From Pseudoalteromonas citrea (GTDB lineage: Bacteria; Pseudomonadota; Gammaproteobacteria; Enterobacterales; Alteromonadaceae), in NCBI RefSeq assembly GCF_000238375.3, contig NZ_AHBZ03000012.1, forward strand, positions 668,537 through 732,536: a stretch of 64,000 nucleotides of DNA, read 5' to 3'. This document shows, in pieces, positions 9,984 to 21,242 of this stretch. Positions within the stretch are counted from its first letter, which is position 1. Each line of letters begins with the position of its first letter. Under the pieces are notes generated by a model, which worked only from the letters and a program-made list of their open reading frames with translations, searched no databases and was not told where the DNA came from. Position numbers and translations under genes: made by a program.

Positions 9984-10505
9984 ATGGCTAAGAAAAAGAA
10001 ACCCGTAATTGAAGAAGACATCATCTATGTCTCTAAAAGTGAACTGAAACGTGATGCGCAGCAGTACCAGCAACTTGCGCTCGACTTAGCCAGCATGGCA
10101 AAAAAGCAACGTGATAAATTGCCGCTTACCGATGATTTACTGCAAGCAATGGTCGTCGCAGATAAAATACGTGCAAAAAGTGAAGCTTATCGTAGGCATA
10201 TGAACTACATAACAAAAACACTTCGCACCACAGAGAATATTGCCGAAATAGAAGCGGCTATCGACTTGATGCTAAATAAAAATAATCAAGCTGACGTGCT
10301 CCTAAATAAAATCGAAATAGTCAGAGATGAATTAATTCAACAAGGTGATGACAAAGTCAATGAGTTACTTGGTGAATACCCAGAGTTAGAACGTCAAAAA
10401 ATGCGACAACTCGTCCGCCAAGCCAAAAAAGAAGCCGCAGCAGAAAAGCCTGCAAAGGGCTATAAAGAACTCTTTCAGTATTTAAAAGAAGCGATGATGC
10501 CGTAA
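9984..10505 (+). CDS. darP: Ribosome-associated protein DarP (YjgA, DUF615)
   Basis: Family member that binds late 50S assembly intermediates near the peptidyl transferase centre. The 173-aa, highly charged protein has the family features KSELKRDAQQYQQLALDL near the start and a lysine-rich helical C-terminus (RQKMRQLVRQAKKEAA). It is divergent from pmbA, as in many gammaproteobacteria. A strong terminator follows. Confidence 0.93.
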   Translation: MAKKKKPVIEEDIIYVSKSELKRDAQQYQQLALDLASMAKKQRDKLPLTDDLLQAMVVADKIRAKSEAYRRHMNYITKTLRTTENIAEIEAAIDLMLNKNNQADVLLNKIEIVRDELIQQGDDKVNELLGEYPELERQKMRQLVRQAKKEAAAEKPAKGYKELFQYLKEAMMP

Positions 10506-10524
10506 TTACCTTACTGAGAAGCTT

Positions 10525-10566
10525 AAGACATAAAAAAACCAGCCTATGCTGGTTTTTTTATGTCTT
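10525..10566. terminator. Bidirectional intrinsic terminator between darP and tldD
   Basis: A perfect 19-bp inverted repeat with a 4-nt loop (arms 10525-10543 and 10548-10566). The core ACCAGC/GCTGGT is flanked by seven As on one side and seven Ts on the other, so it has a U tract in both directions. It sits between convergent genes. Confidence 0.92.
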
Positions 10567-10576
10567 TAATACGTGC

Positions 10577-12016
10577 TTAAGCCGTACCACCGACAGTGAT
10601 TTCATCAATTTTTAAACTGGGCTGACCAACACCAACAGGGACACTTTGGCCGTCTTTGCCACATACACCAACCCCTCTATCGAGTTGAAGATCATTGCCC
10701 ACCATGGAGATTTTATGCATCACATCCGGTCCATTACCAATGAGTGTAGCCCCTTTAATAGGCTGAGTGATCTTTCCATCTTCAATAAGGTATGCCTCTG
10801 ACGCAGAAAATACAAACTTACCTGAAGTAATATCTACCTGACCGCCGCCAAAGTTTGATGCAAAAATACCTTTTTTAACACTACTGATAATATCCGCTTG
10901 AGTGTCTTGCCCAGGTAACATATACGTATTTGTCATCCTTGGCATAGGTAAGTGTGCATATGATTCACGACGTCCGTTACCGGTAGGCGCAACGCCCATT
11001 AAACGGGCATTTAACTTATCTTGCATATAACCTTGTAAAATACCTTTTTCAATTAACACATTATATGCTGCTGGAGTGCCTTCATCATCTACGTTTAAAG
11101 ATCCTCTGCGATCAGCCAATGTACCATCATCAACGACGGTACAAAGTTCTGATGCAACCTGCTGCCCTACTTTCCCACTAAATGCAGAAGCTTCTTTTCG
11201 GTTAAAGTCACCCTCTAAGCCATGTCCTACCGCTTCATGTAAAAGCACACCAGGCCAACCAGCACCTAATACCACCGGCATTGCCCCTGCTGGGGCATCT
11301 ACGGCTTCTAAATTTACTTTAGCTAAGCGTACCGCTTCTTCTGCATACTCTACCCAACGCGGTTTTCCCGCAACCAGCTCTTTAAAGTAGCCGTAATCTA
11401 AACGAGCTCCACCACCGGCACCACCTCGTTCACGTCGACCATTTTTCTCAAGTAACACGGAACAATTAAGACGAATTAATGGGCGAATATCGGTGGCAAA
11501 AGTACCATCACTGGCTGCAATCAAGACCTCTTCATATACCGCTGAAATTGAGCTCACCACCTGTTGAGCATCTGGTGCTATATCTCGAATATGCGCTTCA
11601 ATTTCTCGTAATAGCGCAACTTTATCAGCATCAGCCATTTTAGTAATTGGTTGCACTGGCGCAAATTGCTGTTTTGCCGTCACGTCACTAAAGACTTGTA
11701 CTTTTTTTGTTTCGCCTGATTGAGCAATACTACGTGCAGCCATCGCTGCTTTGTTTAACGCATCAACATTGATGGCATCAGAATATGAAAAGCCCGTTTT
11801 TTCACCAGATAAAGCTCTAACACCAACGCCCCTTTCGATGTTATAGCTGCCATCTTTAACAATACCATCTTCAAGCACCCACGTTTCGTTGTAGCATGAC
11901 TGGAAATAGAGGTCGGCATAATCCACTTGATGTTGGTGAATATAACTAAGCGTTTGCTCTAGCTGTTCTCGAGTCAATTGACTGTCAGCTAATAAATGTT
12001 GTTCAACATTATTCAT
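10577..12016 (-). CDS. tldD: Metalloprotease TldD
   Basis: Catalytic subunit of the TldD/TldE protease. The zinc-binding HExxxH-type motif is visible as [11 protein letters not shown] (about residue 260), with the family run [16 protein letters not shown]. From the ATG at 12016 it is 479 aa, a normal length. This ATG overlaps the nitrilase stop by 8 bases and has AAGAG upstream; the GTG three codons earlier is less likely. It is co-transcribed with the nitrilase and probably with yhdP. Confidence 0.94.
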   Translation of the reverse strand: MNNVEQHLLADSQLTREQLEQTLSYIHQHQVDYADLYFQSCYNETWVLEDGIVKDGSYNIERGVGVRALSGEKTGFSYSDAINVDALNKAAMAARSIAQSGETKKVQVFSDVTAKQQFAPVQPITKMADADKVALLREIEAHIRDIAPDAQQVVSSISAVYEEVLIAASDGTFATDIRPLIRLNCSVLLEKNGRRERGGAGGGARLDYGYFKELVAGKPRWVEYAEEAVRLAKVNLEAVDAPAGAMPVVLGAGWPGVLLHEAVGHGLEGDFNRKEASAFSGKVGQQVASELCTVVDDGTLADRRGSLNVDDEGTPAAYNVLIEKGILQGYMQDKLNARLMGVAPTGNGRRESYAHLPMPRMTNTYMLPGQDTQADIISSVKKGIFASNFGGGQVDITSGKFVFSASEAYLIEDGKITQPIKGATLIGNGPDVMHKISMVGNDLQLDRGVGVCGKDGQSVPVGVGQPSLKIDEITVGGTA

Positions 12017-12836
12017 AAAATTCACTCTTAAAACGATTGTGTGCCTGTACTGGCATTTTAGTTCTGATTTGCATAAGTTCTGCTAAATCAATGTCACCTT
12101 GGACAGCACCACATGTACCCTTGGCATCTGCAAGCACAGTACCCCATGGTGATAATATTAGGCTATGTCCGAAGGTTTTGCGGCCATTTTCATGTATTCC
12201 TACCTGCGCAGCTGCAACCACATAACACTGTGTCTCAATAGCCCGTGCCTGTAATAGAGGTTGCCAATGTGCAGCTCCCGTAACTGTCGTAAACGCACTA
12301 GGGATCAACAATAGTTGAGCCCCTTGGTCGACCATTTTCTGATAAAGCCCTGGAAAACGGACGTCATAGCATACACTTAAGCCTATTCTTCCAAATGGGC
12401 TATCAACTACTTTTACCTCAGTACCAGCAGCGCAATGCGAAGATTCTCGATAGCCTTGAGTATTGTCATCCACATCGACATCAAACAAATGCATTTTATT
12501 GTACTGTGCGACAATATCACCGGTGTCATTAAACAATAAGCTTGCCGCCACATAACGCTCATTGTCGTGTGGCAGCGCAATAGTACCTGCTGCGAGCCAA
12601 ATACCATAGTTACGACACAGTAATTTGAGCTTTGTTATCCAATACGTATTTGTCGCGCTTAATATAACGGAGTCTTGACTTGTATGACAAAACGCCAACC
12701 AAGCTTCAGGTAGGCAAACCAGCGCAGGTTGCTGTAAATTAAGTTCTTCTAGCTGTCTCACTAAATATTGGTAGTTAACGCTTGGTTCTACACCAGAGCA
12801 CATTTGTATAGCAATCACCTTCGATGGATGGTCCAT
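12009..12836 (-). CDS. Carbon-nitrogen hydrolase (nitrilase superfamily)
   Basis: Cytoplasmic amidase of the Nit/omega-amidase type. The catalytic triad is readable: Glu44 in LPEAWLAF, lysine in [10 protein letters not shown] (about 115) and cysteine in [11 protein letters not shown] (about 151). The family often removes deaminated glutathione or alpha-keto-amide by-products. The substrate cannot be read from sequence. It lies between yhdP and tldD, a conserved position in gammaproteobacteria, with 2 bases to yhdP and an 8-base overlap with tldD. Confidence 0.88.
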   Translation of the reverse strand: MDHPSKVIAIQMCSGVEPSVNYQYLVRQLEELNLQQPALVCLPEAWLAFCHTSQDSVILSATNTYWITKLKLLCRNYGIWLAAGTIALPHDNERYVAASLLFNDTGDIVAQYNKMHLFDVDVDDNTQGYRESSHCAAGTEVKVVDSPFGRIGLSVCYDVRFPGLYQKMVDQGAQLLLIPSAFTTVTGAAHWQPLLQARAIETQCYVVAAAQVGIHENGRKTFGHSLILSPWGTVLADAKGTCGAVQGDIDLAELMQIRTKMPVQAHNRFKSEFYE

Positions 12837-12838
12837 AT

Positions 12839-15800
12839 TTAAACGCCCGCCTCATCAACTGTTCTCGCCTCTTTTTTAATTAATGTGCTATTTGTGCTTT
12901 CAACAAGCTCCCTCGAAGGTAAAGCGTCTTGCGCCTTCGGGGGGGTATTTTGTGCAGCTTGTGGGATTTCAACTTCTCGACTTTTTCTATTAATTTCAGT
13001 AACAATAGGCTTATCCATAGTGCCTGTCACTTTAAATTTAATCTCCGAAATAACCCGCGCAGAATGAATCACCTTATCTAGCGCTAACGCAGCAAGTCCT
13101 GTCACTGGGTTAACCATCCATGCAACAATCACTGGCAAACTAGATGTAACTTGTGGTGCCACAGCCAAGTCATAGTTAATATCGTAGGTATTTAAATTCG
13201 CATAACCTTGAATGGTTAAATCCGCTGGCACACCGTCCATTTTAGTGTCTTTCGTATAAGCAATGCCTTCTTCAAGCTGCACGGACCCTTGCATCTTGTT
13301 GTAAAAAAAACCTTTAGAGAATACGTCTCTAAAGTCTAGTTTCAATTTTCTCACCAATGAATCTAAGCTTAGCAGAGAAAAAACGCGAGCTCCTTGGTCA
13401 CTTATTTCAGCTAAATGTCCTTCACCAAGTTCCCAATTTACTTCCCCCGCAAGACTGGGTAAATTTATATCATAGGGTGCACCATTCCATTGTAATTGGT
13501 AGCCAATGCTTGCTTTAGAATCTTTGATAGTTGAGGTTAAATCAAATTCATCAAACAGCTCACCAATATCTTTGCTGTTCATAATCCCTTCTATACGTGA
13601 CACTCCTGCTTGCCACTGTCCTTGCCCACGTAACACATGCTCCTTTTTATCGACAACGAGTTCAGGGATCACTAACTTATTTCCATCACCAAACAAAGAC
13701 ATTGATACTTTATCTAACTGATAAGTATCAACTCTGCAATCAGAGCAGTTAAACGCAACGGCTGGAATATGAGCTAACCAACTTAAATCATCTGCTGGCA
13801 TATTCGCGCTTGACTCATTTTCAAGGTCAGTACTCATGCTCTCTGCAAGTTTAGGTAGATTAAGTCGTAAATAATCAGTATTGATTGCAATGGGTCGACT
13901 TGAACCGCTTGGGGGTAATACTATTTGCGCACGCAATTCTTTTGCATTTAATCGCATCGTCATGCCATCGCTGCTCGGACGTAGGCGCATCTCAAGGTCA
14001 TTAAAGTGAATATCCGATAGGTCTAGATCACCTATTTGAGCATCAATAGCACGTAACTCTGGAAACAAGGAAGCTTGGTTCTTTGCTCGGTTACCCGAGT
14101 TAATTACTCTGTCAATAAATGGGATCCAAGACTGCAAATCCAATTCAGCATGGTCAATGGAGACAACAAACCCATCCTGTGCAAGCCCTCTATCCCGTTT
14201 GCCAGAAATCAAATGTGCATTGCTCAATTGCACACTGTCATTATCTAAGATGCCATTAAAAAACAACTTCTTATCAATATTAACCATGATTAAATTAGAA
14301 ATATCATCGCCTTGCACCACCCCTTGCAACGGCCAAGTACTGGAGACAATTTTATTATAAGGGGCAGAAAAGTCGCTTGATAGACCCACTAGATCAGACG
14401 AAAACTCAGCCGTGTAATTAAATGATTCATCGCTAAAGACCAAGCTCAATGCTGTATTTAATTCCGCTTCCCCCGATAAGTAGCCGTCAAGTAAGCCATC
14501 CGTATAAGGCAGTAATTTATCGCTTTGCGCCAAAAGCTGAGCATTAATATCAACTTGGTAGTTTTTATTATCTCCATCGCCTTTAACATCAAACTGCACA
14601 GGCATGCCTAACCAGGATGCGCTTGCATCAGGTATGGAAATAGCATCGTCTTTAAAATGTAAAACAGCGTCAACTTGATCAAGTTGCATACCCGGCTTTG
14701 ATAGAAAGATCGGTAAATTACGTAAATATATGTCACCTTCAGCTAATACATCTAAATTTCGTAAATCTATCTTTAGGGTTATATCTCCTTCAACTTCACC
14801 TTTACCCTGAACAATCTGTAATATATTTGAAAGAGGGTCATTAAGCGGTGTCGCTGCGAAAAAAGGCACTAGCGAAGGGGCTTGCGTAATATGGTTTATT
14901 CTCACCCAAAGGTCATCTGCAGCATCTAAATTATCAATACTGACGACCACACTGTCCTCTATTTTTTGGTTAATTAAAGTGCCCGAATGAGCATAAATAT
15001 CCATGCGTTCATTGGAGAAATGTAACGTCGTCTCGGCATTCTTTATCGCAGGCCAGCCCGGTGCAAAAGCAAATTCCGCATCTTCAATTTTTGACAAAAC
15101 ATCAAACTGCCCAGCCCCATTACTAAATGGAAAATCCGTTAATCGCCCAGAAAACAACACTTGCGATTCACGATGTATCCCTCCAAGGATCCCTTCATTC
15201 AAATACTTTATGAGGCTTGCTTTCATTAACGTTTGAGGAAAATAATGACTAGCGACTTCTGCACTCCCCCCAAGTACTTCGACATATAAATCTAACTCAG
15301 GTTCATCTGCTAAATTTAAGTGCATTTCTCCAGCAACGGTTAAATCTTCATTGTCAAACCACAACGAATCGCTTACCACTTGCCAATCATTACCCCGCTT
15401 AAAAAACTGAAGCTCTAAGTTCAGTTGATTGTAAGCAAGTGGTCGATCGAATAACCCTGCGGTATGAAACTGTGCATTTTCAGAGAAGAGCGATACAGCC
15501 CCGCTATTGTTTTGCAGTGCAAATTCCAATCTTAAGCTATCGGCACCCGGTATCCCTCCAACCTGACGCCATGACAAATCACGACCCCCTAACCACGCAG
15601 ACACATCTTTTTCTGGCCCAATACTCACTCGGCCTCGCAAAGCACCTTGCAAGTCATGCGCTGCGACTTGTTTTGCAAATTCCATATTGCTTAATGCACT
15701 GAGGTCTGACAATAAGGTTACACTGAGTTCATCAAACCAAACTTGCTGTTGCGCTGCTGAAAACTCACCGCGTACTTGTGTCGCTGTATAAGGAATATCG

Positions 15801-16756
15801 TTGTGAGAAAGCTGTAATGGCGTAGTTGATAGCTCCCAAAACTGCCCCTGCTTTGAAGGCGTAAATAATATCTGCCCAGATGTCAGTGATATACGCTCAC
15901 TTTGGCCATTTTCCAACCATTTAATATAACTCGGTAACCAATTTAGATGAACATTTTCCAGCTTACCACTTTGCATTGACACCCAAGCTTCACCATTTAG
16001 CTCTGTATGGATCCCTAGTTTATCTTCATTTAGATCTTGAGTTAGCCAGTCAGAAACATCTACTTTTGATGCATGTAAATAAATTTGCCCATTTAAATCA
16101 CGTAAACGTTCACCAGTAAAAGACAATCGAGCCGAGTAGTGCCCCTGAGAAAAACCAGGAATACTTACTTCACCAATACCTTGATGAATTTGCTCGCTAT
16201 TTTGCCAAGTAATATCTTCCAATAATAAAGAGTGGCGCTTTCCTAAGTGAGTGATCAAGTTTAATTGACTTTCTTGAATAGAAAAGTGACCCGTTGCACC
16301 TAAGAATAAGCTCTCTATCAAAGATTGCTGCTCAAAGTTACTATCACTATTGGTTTGTAAATTACTCAGCTCTTTAAGGTTTACATCAGCAACAAAACCA
16401 TTAAGTACAAAATAATCTGAACGCAGTTGCCAATTTTTTAGTGATTCAATAACGTTTAATTGCAAACTAGTATTAGCAATACTCAATGCAATTGGTGCAT
16501 TTTGGTTATCTGCGAATGTTAGGTTTTCTAACACTAAAGAGGGTCCAGTGCCCTGCCAGCTAGCACTAATAGCGCCAATGGTTAAATCAACGCCAAACTG
16601 TTTATTGATCAGTGTTTCTATATCGTGTTTATAATCGTTAGCGTATGGTAAGGCATATTTAAGCACCGACACAAAAACCGCCAAAACGACCAGCGCTACA
16701 GCAAAAACTTGCCAAACTTTTCTAAAACAAAAAAAGCAGATTTTTTTAGCTTGCAT
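12839..16756 (-). CDS. yhdP: AsmA-like phospholipid transport protein YhdP
   Basis: Very large (1305 aa) envelope protein, anchored by one N-terminal membrane segment (about residues 11-35, FAVALVVLAVFVSVLKYAL) with the remainder predicted in the periplasm as a long beta-groove. In E. coli, YhdP, TamB and YdbH move phospholipids to the outer membrane. The C-terminal domain (GVPADLTIQGYANLNTYDI and MVNPVTGLAALALDKVI) is characteristic. It follows rng by 15 bases in the conserved rng-yhdP-nit-tldD order. Confidence 0.92.
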   Translation of the reverse strand: MQAKKICFFCFRKVWQVFAVALVVLAVFVSVLKYALPYANDYKHDIETLINKQFGVDLTIGAISASWQGTGPSLVLENLTFADNQNAPIALSIANTSLQLNVIESLKNWQLRSDYFVLNGFVADVNLKELSNLQTNSDSNFEQQSLIESLFLGATGHFSIQESQLNLITHLGKRHSLLLEDITWQNSEQIHQGIGEVSIPGFSQGHYSARLSFTGERLRDLNGQIYLHASKVDVSDWLTQDLNEDKLGIHTELNGEAWVSMQSGKLENVHLNWLPSYIKWLENGQSERISLTSGQILFTPSKQGQFWELSTTPLQLSHNDIPYTATQVRGEFSAAQQQVWFDELSVTLLSDLSALSNMEFAKQVAAHDLQGALRGRVSIGPEKDVSAWLGGRDLSWRQVGGIPGADSLRLEFALQNNSGAVSLFSENAQFHTAGLFDRPLAYNQLNLELQFFKRGNDWQVVSDSLWFDNEDLTVAGEMHLNLADEPELDLYVEVLGGSAEVASHYFPQTLMKASLIKYLNEGILGGIHRESQVLFSGRLTDFPFSNGAGQFDVLSKIEDAEFAFAPGWPAIKNAETTLHFSNERMDIYAHSGTLINQKIEDSVVVSIDNLDAADDLWVRINHITQAPSLVPFFAATPLNDPLSNILQIVQGKGEVEGDITLKIDLRNLDVLAEGDIYLRNLPIFLSKPGMQLDQVDAVLHFKDDAISIPDASASWLGMPVQFDVKGDGDNKNYQVDINAQLLAQSDKLLPYTDGLLDGYLSGEAELNTALSLVFSDESFNYTAEFSSDLVGLSSDFSAPYNKIVSSTWPLQGVVQGDDISNLIMVNIDKKLFFNGILDNDSVQLSNAHLISGKRDRGLAQDGFVVSIDHAELDLQSWIPFIDRVINSGNRAKNQASLFPELRAIDAQIGDLDLSDIHFNDLEMRLRPSSDGMTMRLNAKELRAQIVLPPSGSSRPIAINTDYLRLNLPKLAESMSTDLENESSANMPADDLSWLAHIPAVAFNCSDCRVDTYQLDKVSMSLFGDGNKLVIPELVVDKKEHVLRGQGQWQAGVSRIEGIMNSKDIGELFDEFDLTSTIKDSKASIGYQLQWNGAPYDINLPSLAGEVNWELGEGHLAEISDQGARVFSLLSLDSLVRKLKLDFRDVFSKGFFYNKMQGSVQLEEGIAYTKDTKMDGVPADLTIQGYANLNTYDINYDLAVAPQVTSSLPVIVAWMVNPVTGLAALALDKVIHSARVISEIKFKVTGTMDKPIVTEINRKSREVEIPQAAQNTPPKAQDALPSRELVESTNSTLIKKEARTVDEAGV

Positions 16757-16771
16757 TAACCCTGTGCCGCC

Positions 16772-18244
16772 TTACATCATGACAACATCAAATTGCTCTT
16801 GACTGTATAAACTCTCTGTTTGAATATTGACTTGCTTTCCAATGAATAGTTCCAATTCAGCTAAGTTATGGTATTCATCGTTAGTAAGTGCTTCACTGAC
16901 CGCAGCAGACGCATACACCATAAACTTATCCGCATCATAAGCACGATTTACTCTGACAATCTCACGCAGTATTTCATAACATACCGTTTCAACCGTTTTC
17001 AGTGATCCTCGCCCAGAACACGATGGACAAACACCACACAAAATATGTTCTAAGCTTTCTCGTGTGCGCTTTCGCGTCATTTCAACTAAGCCCAATGCTG
17101 ATAAACCATTAATATTGGCTTTTGCACGATCCTTTGACAATGCCGTTTCTAAAGAGTGAAGTACTCTGCGTTTATGATCATCCGATATCATATCGATGAA
17201 ATCAATAATAATGATCCCACCTAAATTTCTCAGCCTTAATTGGCGAGCTATCGCTGATGTCGCTTCAACGTTGGTATTAAAAATCGTTTCTTCTAAATTT
17301 CGGTGCCCAACAAACGCCCCCGTATTTACATCAACGGTTGTCATTGCTTCAGTCTGATCAATGATCAAATAACCGCCTGACTTTAATTCAACTTTACGGT
17401 GTAACGCTTTTTGGATCTCACTCTCAACATCAAATAAGTCAAAAATGGGCCGCTCACCAGGGTAATATTCCAGTACCTGAGCCAGTAAAGGGACAAACTC
17501 CTCTGTAAACTCTTTTAACTCTTGATGAGTCAACTTTGAGTCAACCCGGATCCGTTCCATATCTTCACCAACGTAATCACGAAGCGTTCTAAAAGCGAGT
17601 GTTAAATCTTCATGTAAGATACTGGCTTTGCTGGCTTTTTTTCTACGACTGACAATTTTCTGCCATAGTTTCTTCAAAAACTCCGCATCATGTTGTAATT
17701 CGGCTTCAGATGCGCCTTCCGCTGCGGTTCTAACGATAAAGCCACCATTCTCATCATTATACTGAGAGACTATCTTTTTCAGTCTGGCTCTCTCTTCTTC
17801 AGTTTCTATTCGTTGGCTTACACCGACATGCGTAGCATCAGGCATAAATACTAAATAACGTGATGGTATAGTGATATCAGTTGTTAATCTCGCCCCTTTT
17901 GTGCCGAGCGGATCTTTGACGACTTGCACCAGAATAAATTGGCCTTGCTTAACCAGTTCTCTAATATCTTGTACTTTTTTAACTGGCTGATCATCAACAC
18001 CTTCTTCGAATGAAGCGCTATTCACAATATCTGATGCATGCAGAAATGCCGCTTTATCTAGCCCAATGTCAACGAAAGCAGCCTGCATGCCTGGTAATAC
18101 TCGACTAACCTTACCAAAATAGATATTACCTACAATACCTAAATTACCAATACGCTCTACCTGCACTTCTTGGAGTACACCATTTTCGATTAATGCCACA
18201 CGACTTTCACTGGGTGTCACATTAATGAGTAGTTCACTGCTCAT
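16772..18244 (-). CDS. rng: Ribonuclease G
   Basis: Endoribonuclease that matures the 5' end of 16S rRNA and takes part in mRNA decay. The 490-aa protein has the S1 domain (NIYFGKVSRVLPGMQAAFVD), the catalytic DNase I-like core with TVDVNTGAFVG and IIIIDFIDM, and the Zn-link cysteines CGVCPSCSGRG (about 405). Its ATG overlaps the maf stop (ATGA). Confidence 0.96.
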   Translation of the reverse strand: MSSELLINVTPSESRVALIENGVLQEVQVERIGNLGIVGNIYFGKVSRVLPGMQAAFVDIGLDKAAFLHASDIVNSASFEEGVDDQPVKKVQDIRELVKQGQFILVQVVKDPLGTKGARLTTDITIPSRYLVFMPDATHVGVSQRIETEEERARLKKIVSQYNDENGGFIVRTAAEGASEAELQHDAEFLKKLWQKIVSRRKKASKASILHEDLTLAFRTLRDYVGEDMERIRVDSKLTHQELKEFTEEFVPLLAQVLEYYPGERPIFDLFDVESEIQKALHRKVELKSGGYLIIDQTEAMTTVDVNTGAFVGHRNLEETIFNTNVEATSAIARQLRLRNLGGIIIIDFIDMISDDHKRRVLHSLETALSKDRAKANINGLSALGLVEMTRKRTRESLEHILCGVCPSCSGRGSLKTVETVCYEILREIVRVNRAYDADKFMVYASAAVSEALTNDEYHNLAELELFIGKQVNIQTESLYSQEQFDVVMM

Positions 18245-18813
18245 GCTGTCTCCGCCACAAATTGTTGAATTAATTTCTCACTCTCATACAAAGGTAAGCC
18301 GACAACGGCAAAATAGCTACCTGATATATGTGTTACAAATCGTCCACCGAGTCCTTGAATACCATAGCCACCAGCCTTATCTTGCGGCTCATTCGTTTGC
18401 CAGTAACTTTCTATTTCATCCTCTGTTAATGTTTTAAATGTCACATCGGTGCACACAACTGTACTAATTACATGCTTTTGCGTTGCCAAAGCGACGGAGG
18501 TTAATACCTGATGGGTACGCCCTGATAGGCGTTTCATAGTCGCCCTAAAATCATCAATATCTTTAGGTTTACCTAGTGCTTGTTCGTCTATGACAACCAC
18601 AGTATCGCTGCCCAGTACAGGCCTGTCTACATAACCCATTGCAACACCCGATTGCGCTTTAAGCCTAGCTAAACGCTCAACATACGCATACACAGGTTCA
18701 TCAGCCAACTGACTTTCATCAGCATCCACACTAAACTGTTCAAATTCATAACCCAGCTGAGCCAGCAATTGTTTGCGACGAGCGGACGCTGACGCTAAAT
18801 AAAGAGGGATCAT
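18241..18813 (-). CDS. yhdE: Maf-family nucleotide pyrophosphatase (dTTP/UTP type, YhdE)
   Basis: Hydrolyses non-canonical or excess nucleoside triphosphates. The 190-aa protein begins with the Maf signature LASASARRKQLL and has GSDTVVVIDEQALGKP and the RLSGRTHQV motif. The position between mreD and rng argues for the YhdE subfamily. It starts within the mreD stop (TAATG). Confidence 0.93.
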   Translation of the reverse strand: MIPLYLASASARRKQLLAQLGYEFEQFSVDADESQLADEPVYAYVERLARLKAQSGVAMGYVDRPVLGSDTVVVIDEQALGKPKDIDDFRATMKRLSGRTHQVLTSVALATQKHVISTVVCTDVTFKTLTEDEIESYWQTNEPQDKAGGYGIQGLGGRFVTHISGSYFAVVGLPLYESEKLIQQFVAETA

Positions 18814-19292
18814 TAACGTATCCTAAATTGACGTCGATACTTACGCAGTAATAAAAAGATCCATGGCCAACATAACATGCCTGTCACGGCGGGCCACAAA
18901 TAATGCGGGCTAAAATAAATATCGAGTAAAAAGTGGTTTAACCAAAATTGCAGCAAGTGATAGAGCGTCAAAAATAGACCGATCATGACGGCCTGCTGCC
19001 AAATTGAAAAGTTTCGTATTTTCTGAAAGTTACTCACAGTAATGTAAATACACACAGAGTAAGTCAAGGAATTTACACCAAGTGGTGACCCCATAGCTAA
19101 ATCAATAATTAAACCCGTGATCCAAGCCCAGCCAATGTTTACTCGATGGGGTACCGCCAGTGACCAATACATCAAAACTAATAAGACCCAATCAGGTCTG
19201 AATGGTTCGGCAGAAATAGGTAACGGCATCAATGCCATTACGAGCGCAAAGAAAATACTTAACGCCACAAAAAAATAACTGCGTCTAATCAT
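18813..19292 (-). CDS. mreD: Rod shape-determining protein MreD
   Basis: Polytopic inner-membrane protein of the elongasome. The 159-aa protein is almost entirely hydrophobic with about five membrane segments (SYFFVALSIFFALVMALM; WITGLIIDLAMGSPLG; AVMIGLFLTLYHLLQFWL). It overlaps mreC by 8 bases and maf by 1 base. Confidence 0.94.
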   Translation of the reverse strand: MIRRSYFFVALSIFFALVMALMPLPISAEPFRPDWVLLVLMYWSLAVPHRVNIGWAWITGLIIDLAMGSPLGVNSLTYSVCIYITVSNFQKIRNFSIWQQAVMIGLFLTLYHLLQFWLNHFLLDIYFSPHYLWPAVTGMLCWPWIFLLLRKYRRQFRIR

Positions 19293-20126
19293 GGCTGAGT
19301 GTCTCTTGAGCTGACTTACCTAATATTACTAATAAGCGAATTCTGTCTAATTGAGCAATCGGTTCGGCATAAACCTTAGCAAAAGGAAGCCCCTCATCTC
19401 GATTAATGTTTGTCACAACCGCCACAGGGTAGCCTTCTGGAAAAATACCGCCTAAACCCGATGTAACTAAAACATCTCCAATACGTACATCTAAGCTATG
19501 TGGTACATGAGAAAGCTTTAAACGGTTAATTTTTCCGATACCTTCAATAACAGTGCGAACATCATTGCGTAGAATGCGGACTGGGGTAGCATGCGTAATA
19601 TCTGTCATCAATAAAACGCGCGATGTGGTTGTACCCACTTGAGTTAATTGACCAACAATCCCCATTTCATCGATGACAGCCTGACTTTCTGTCACTCCGT
19701 CTATCGTACCGCGATTGATCACCACTTGGTGGCTATAAGGATTGGAATGAACAGATAACACTTGAGCAATCAACCGGGTGTTATTTTGTCTTGCTGACGC
19801 CCCTAGTAACGCTCTGAGCTCTTGATTCTCTTTTTTAAGAAACGCTAATTGTTGCAACTGTTCACTTTGTAATAACTGCTTTTCTTTGAGGGTGTAGTTT
19901 TCCTGCCTGAGCTGATCGCGCGTATGTAAGCTTTTTGCTCCAATATCAAACATTTCATAGGGCACATTGGCAAAATACAATAACGGGCTGACTAAGGTAT
20001 GTAAACTAGTTCTGACCAGTGTGCCACCTTGGGTATAACGGTCGCCAAAAATTAAGAGCACACTCAACACAACTGCGACAGTAAGTCGCAGTTGTAATGA
20101 AATGGTACGGCCAAACAATAAATTCA

Positions 20127-20127
<1 letters not shown>
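19285..20127 (-). CDS. mreC: Cell shape-determining protein MreC
   Basis: Bitopic periplasmic scaffold linking MreB/MreD to PBP2. The 280-aa protein has one N-terminal membrane segment (residues about 12-28), a coiled coil (QLRQENYTLKEKQLLQSEQ, about 70-105) and two beta-barrel subdomains (VVINRGTIDGV; VLVTSGLGGIFPEGYPV). It starts within the mreB stop codon (TAATG). Confidence 0.95.
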
Positions 20128-21197
<1,070 letters not shown>

Positions 21198-21242
21198 TTA
21201 AGTCAAGTGACGAACAATGCCGCCACCCATCGTAATTGTTCG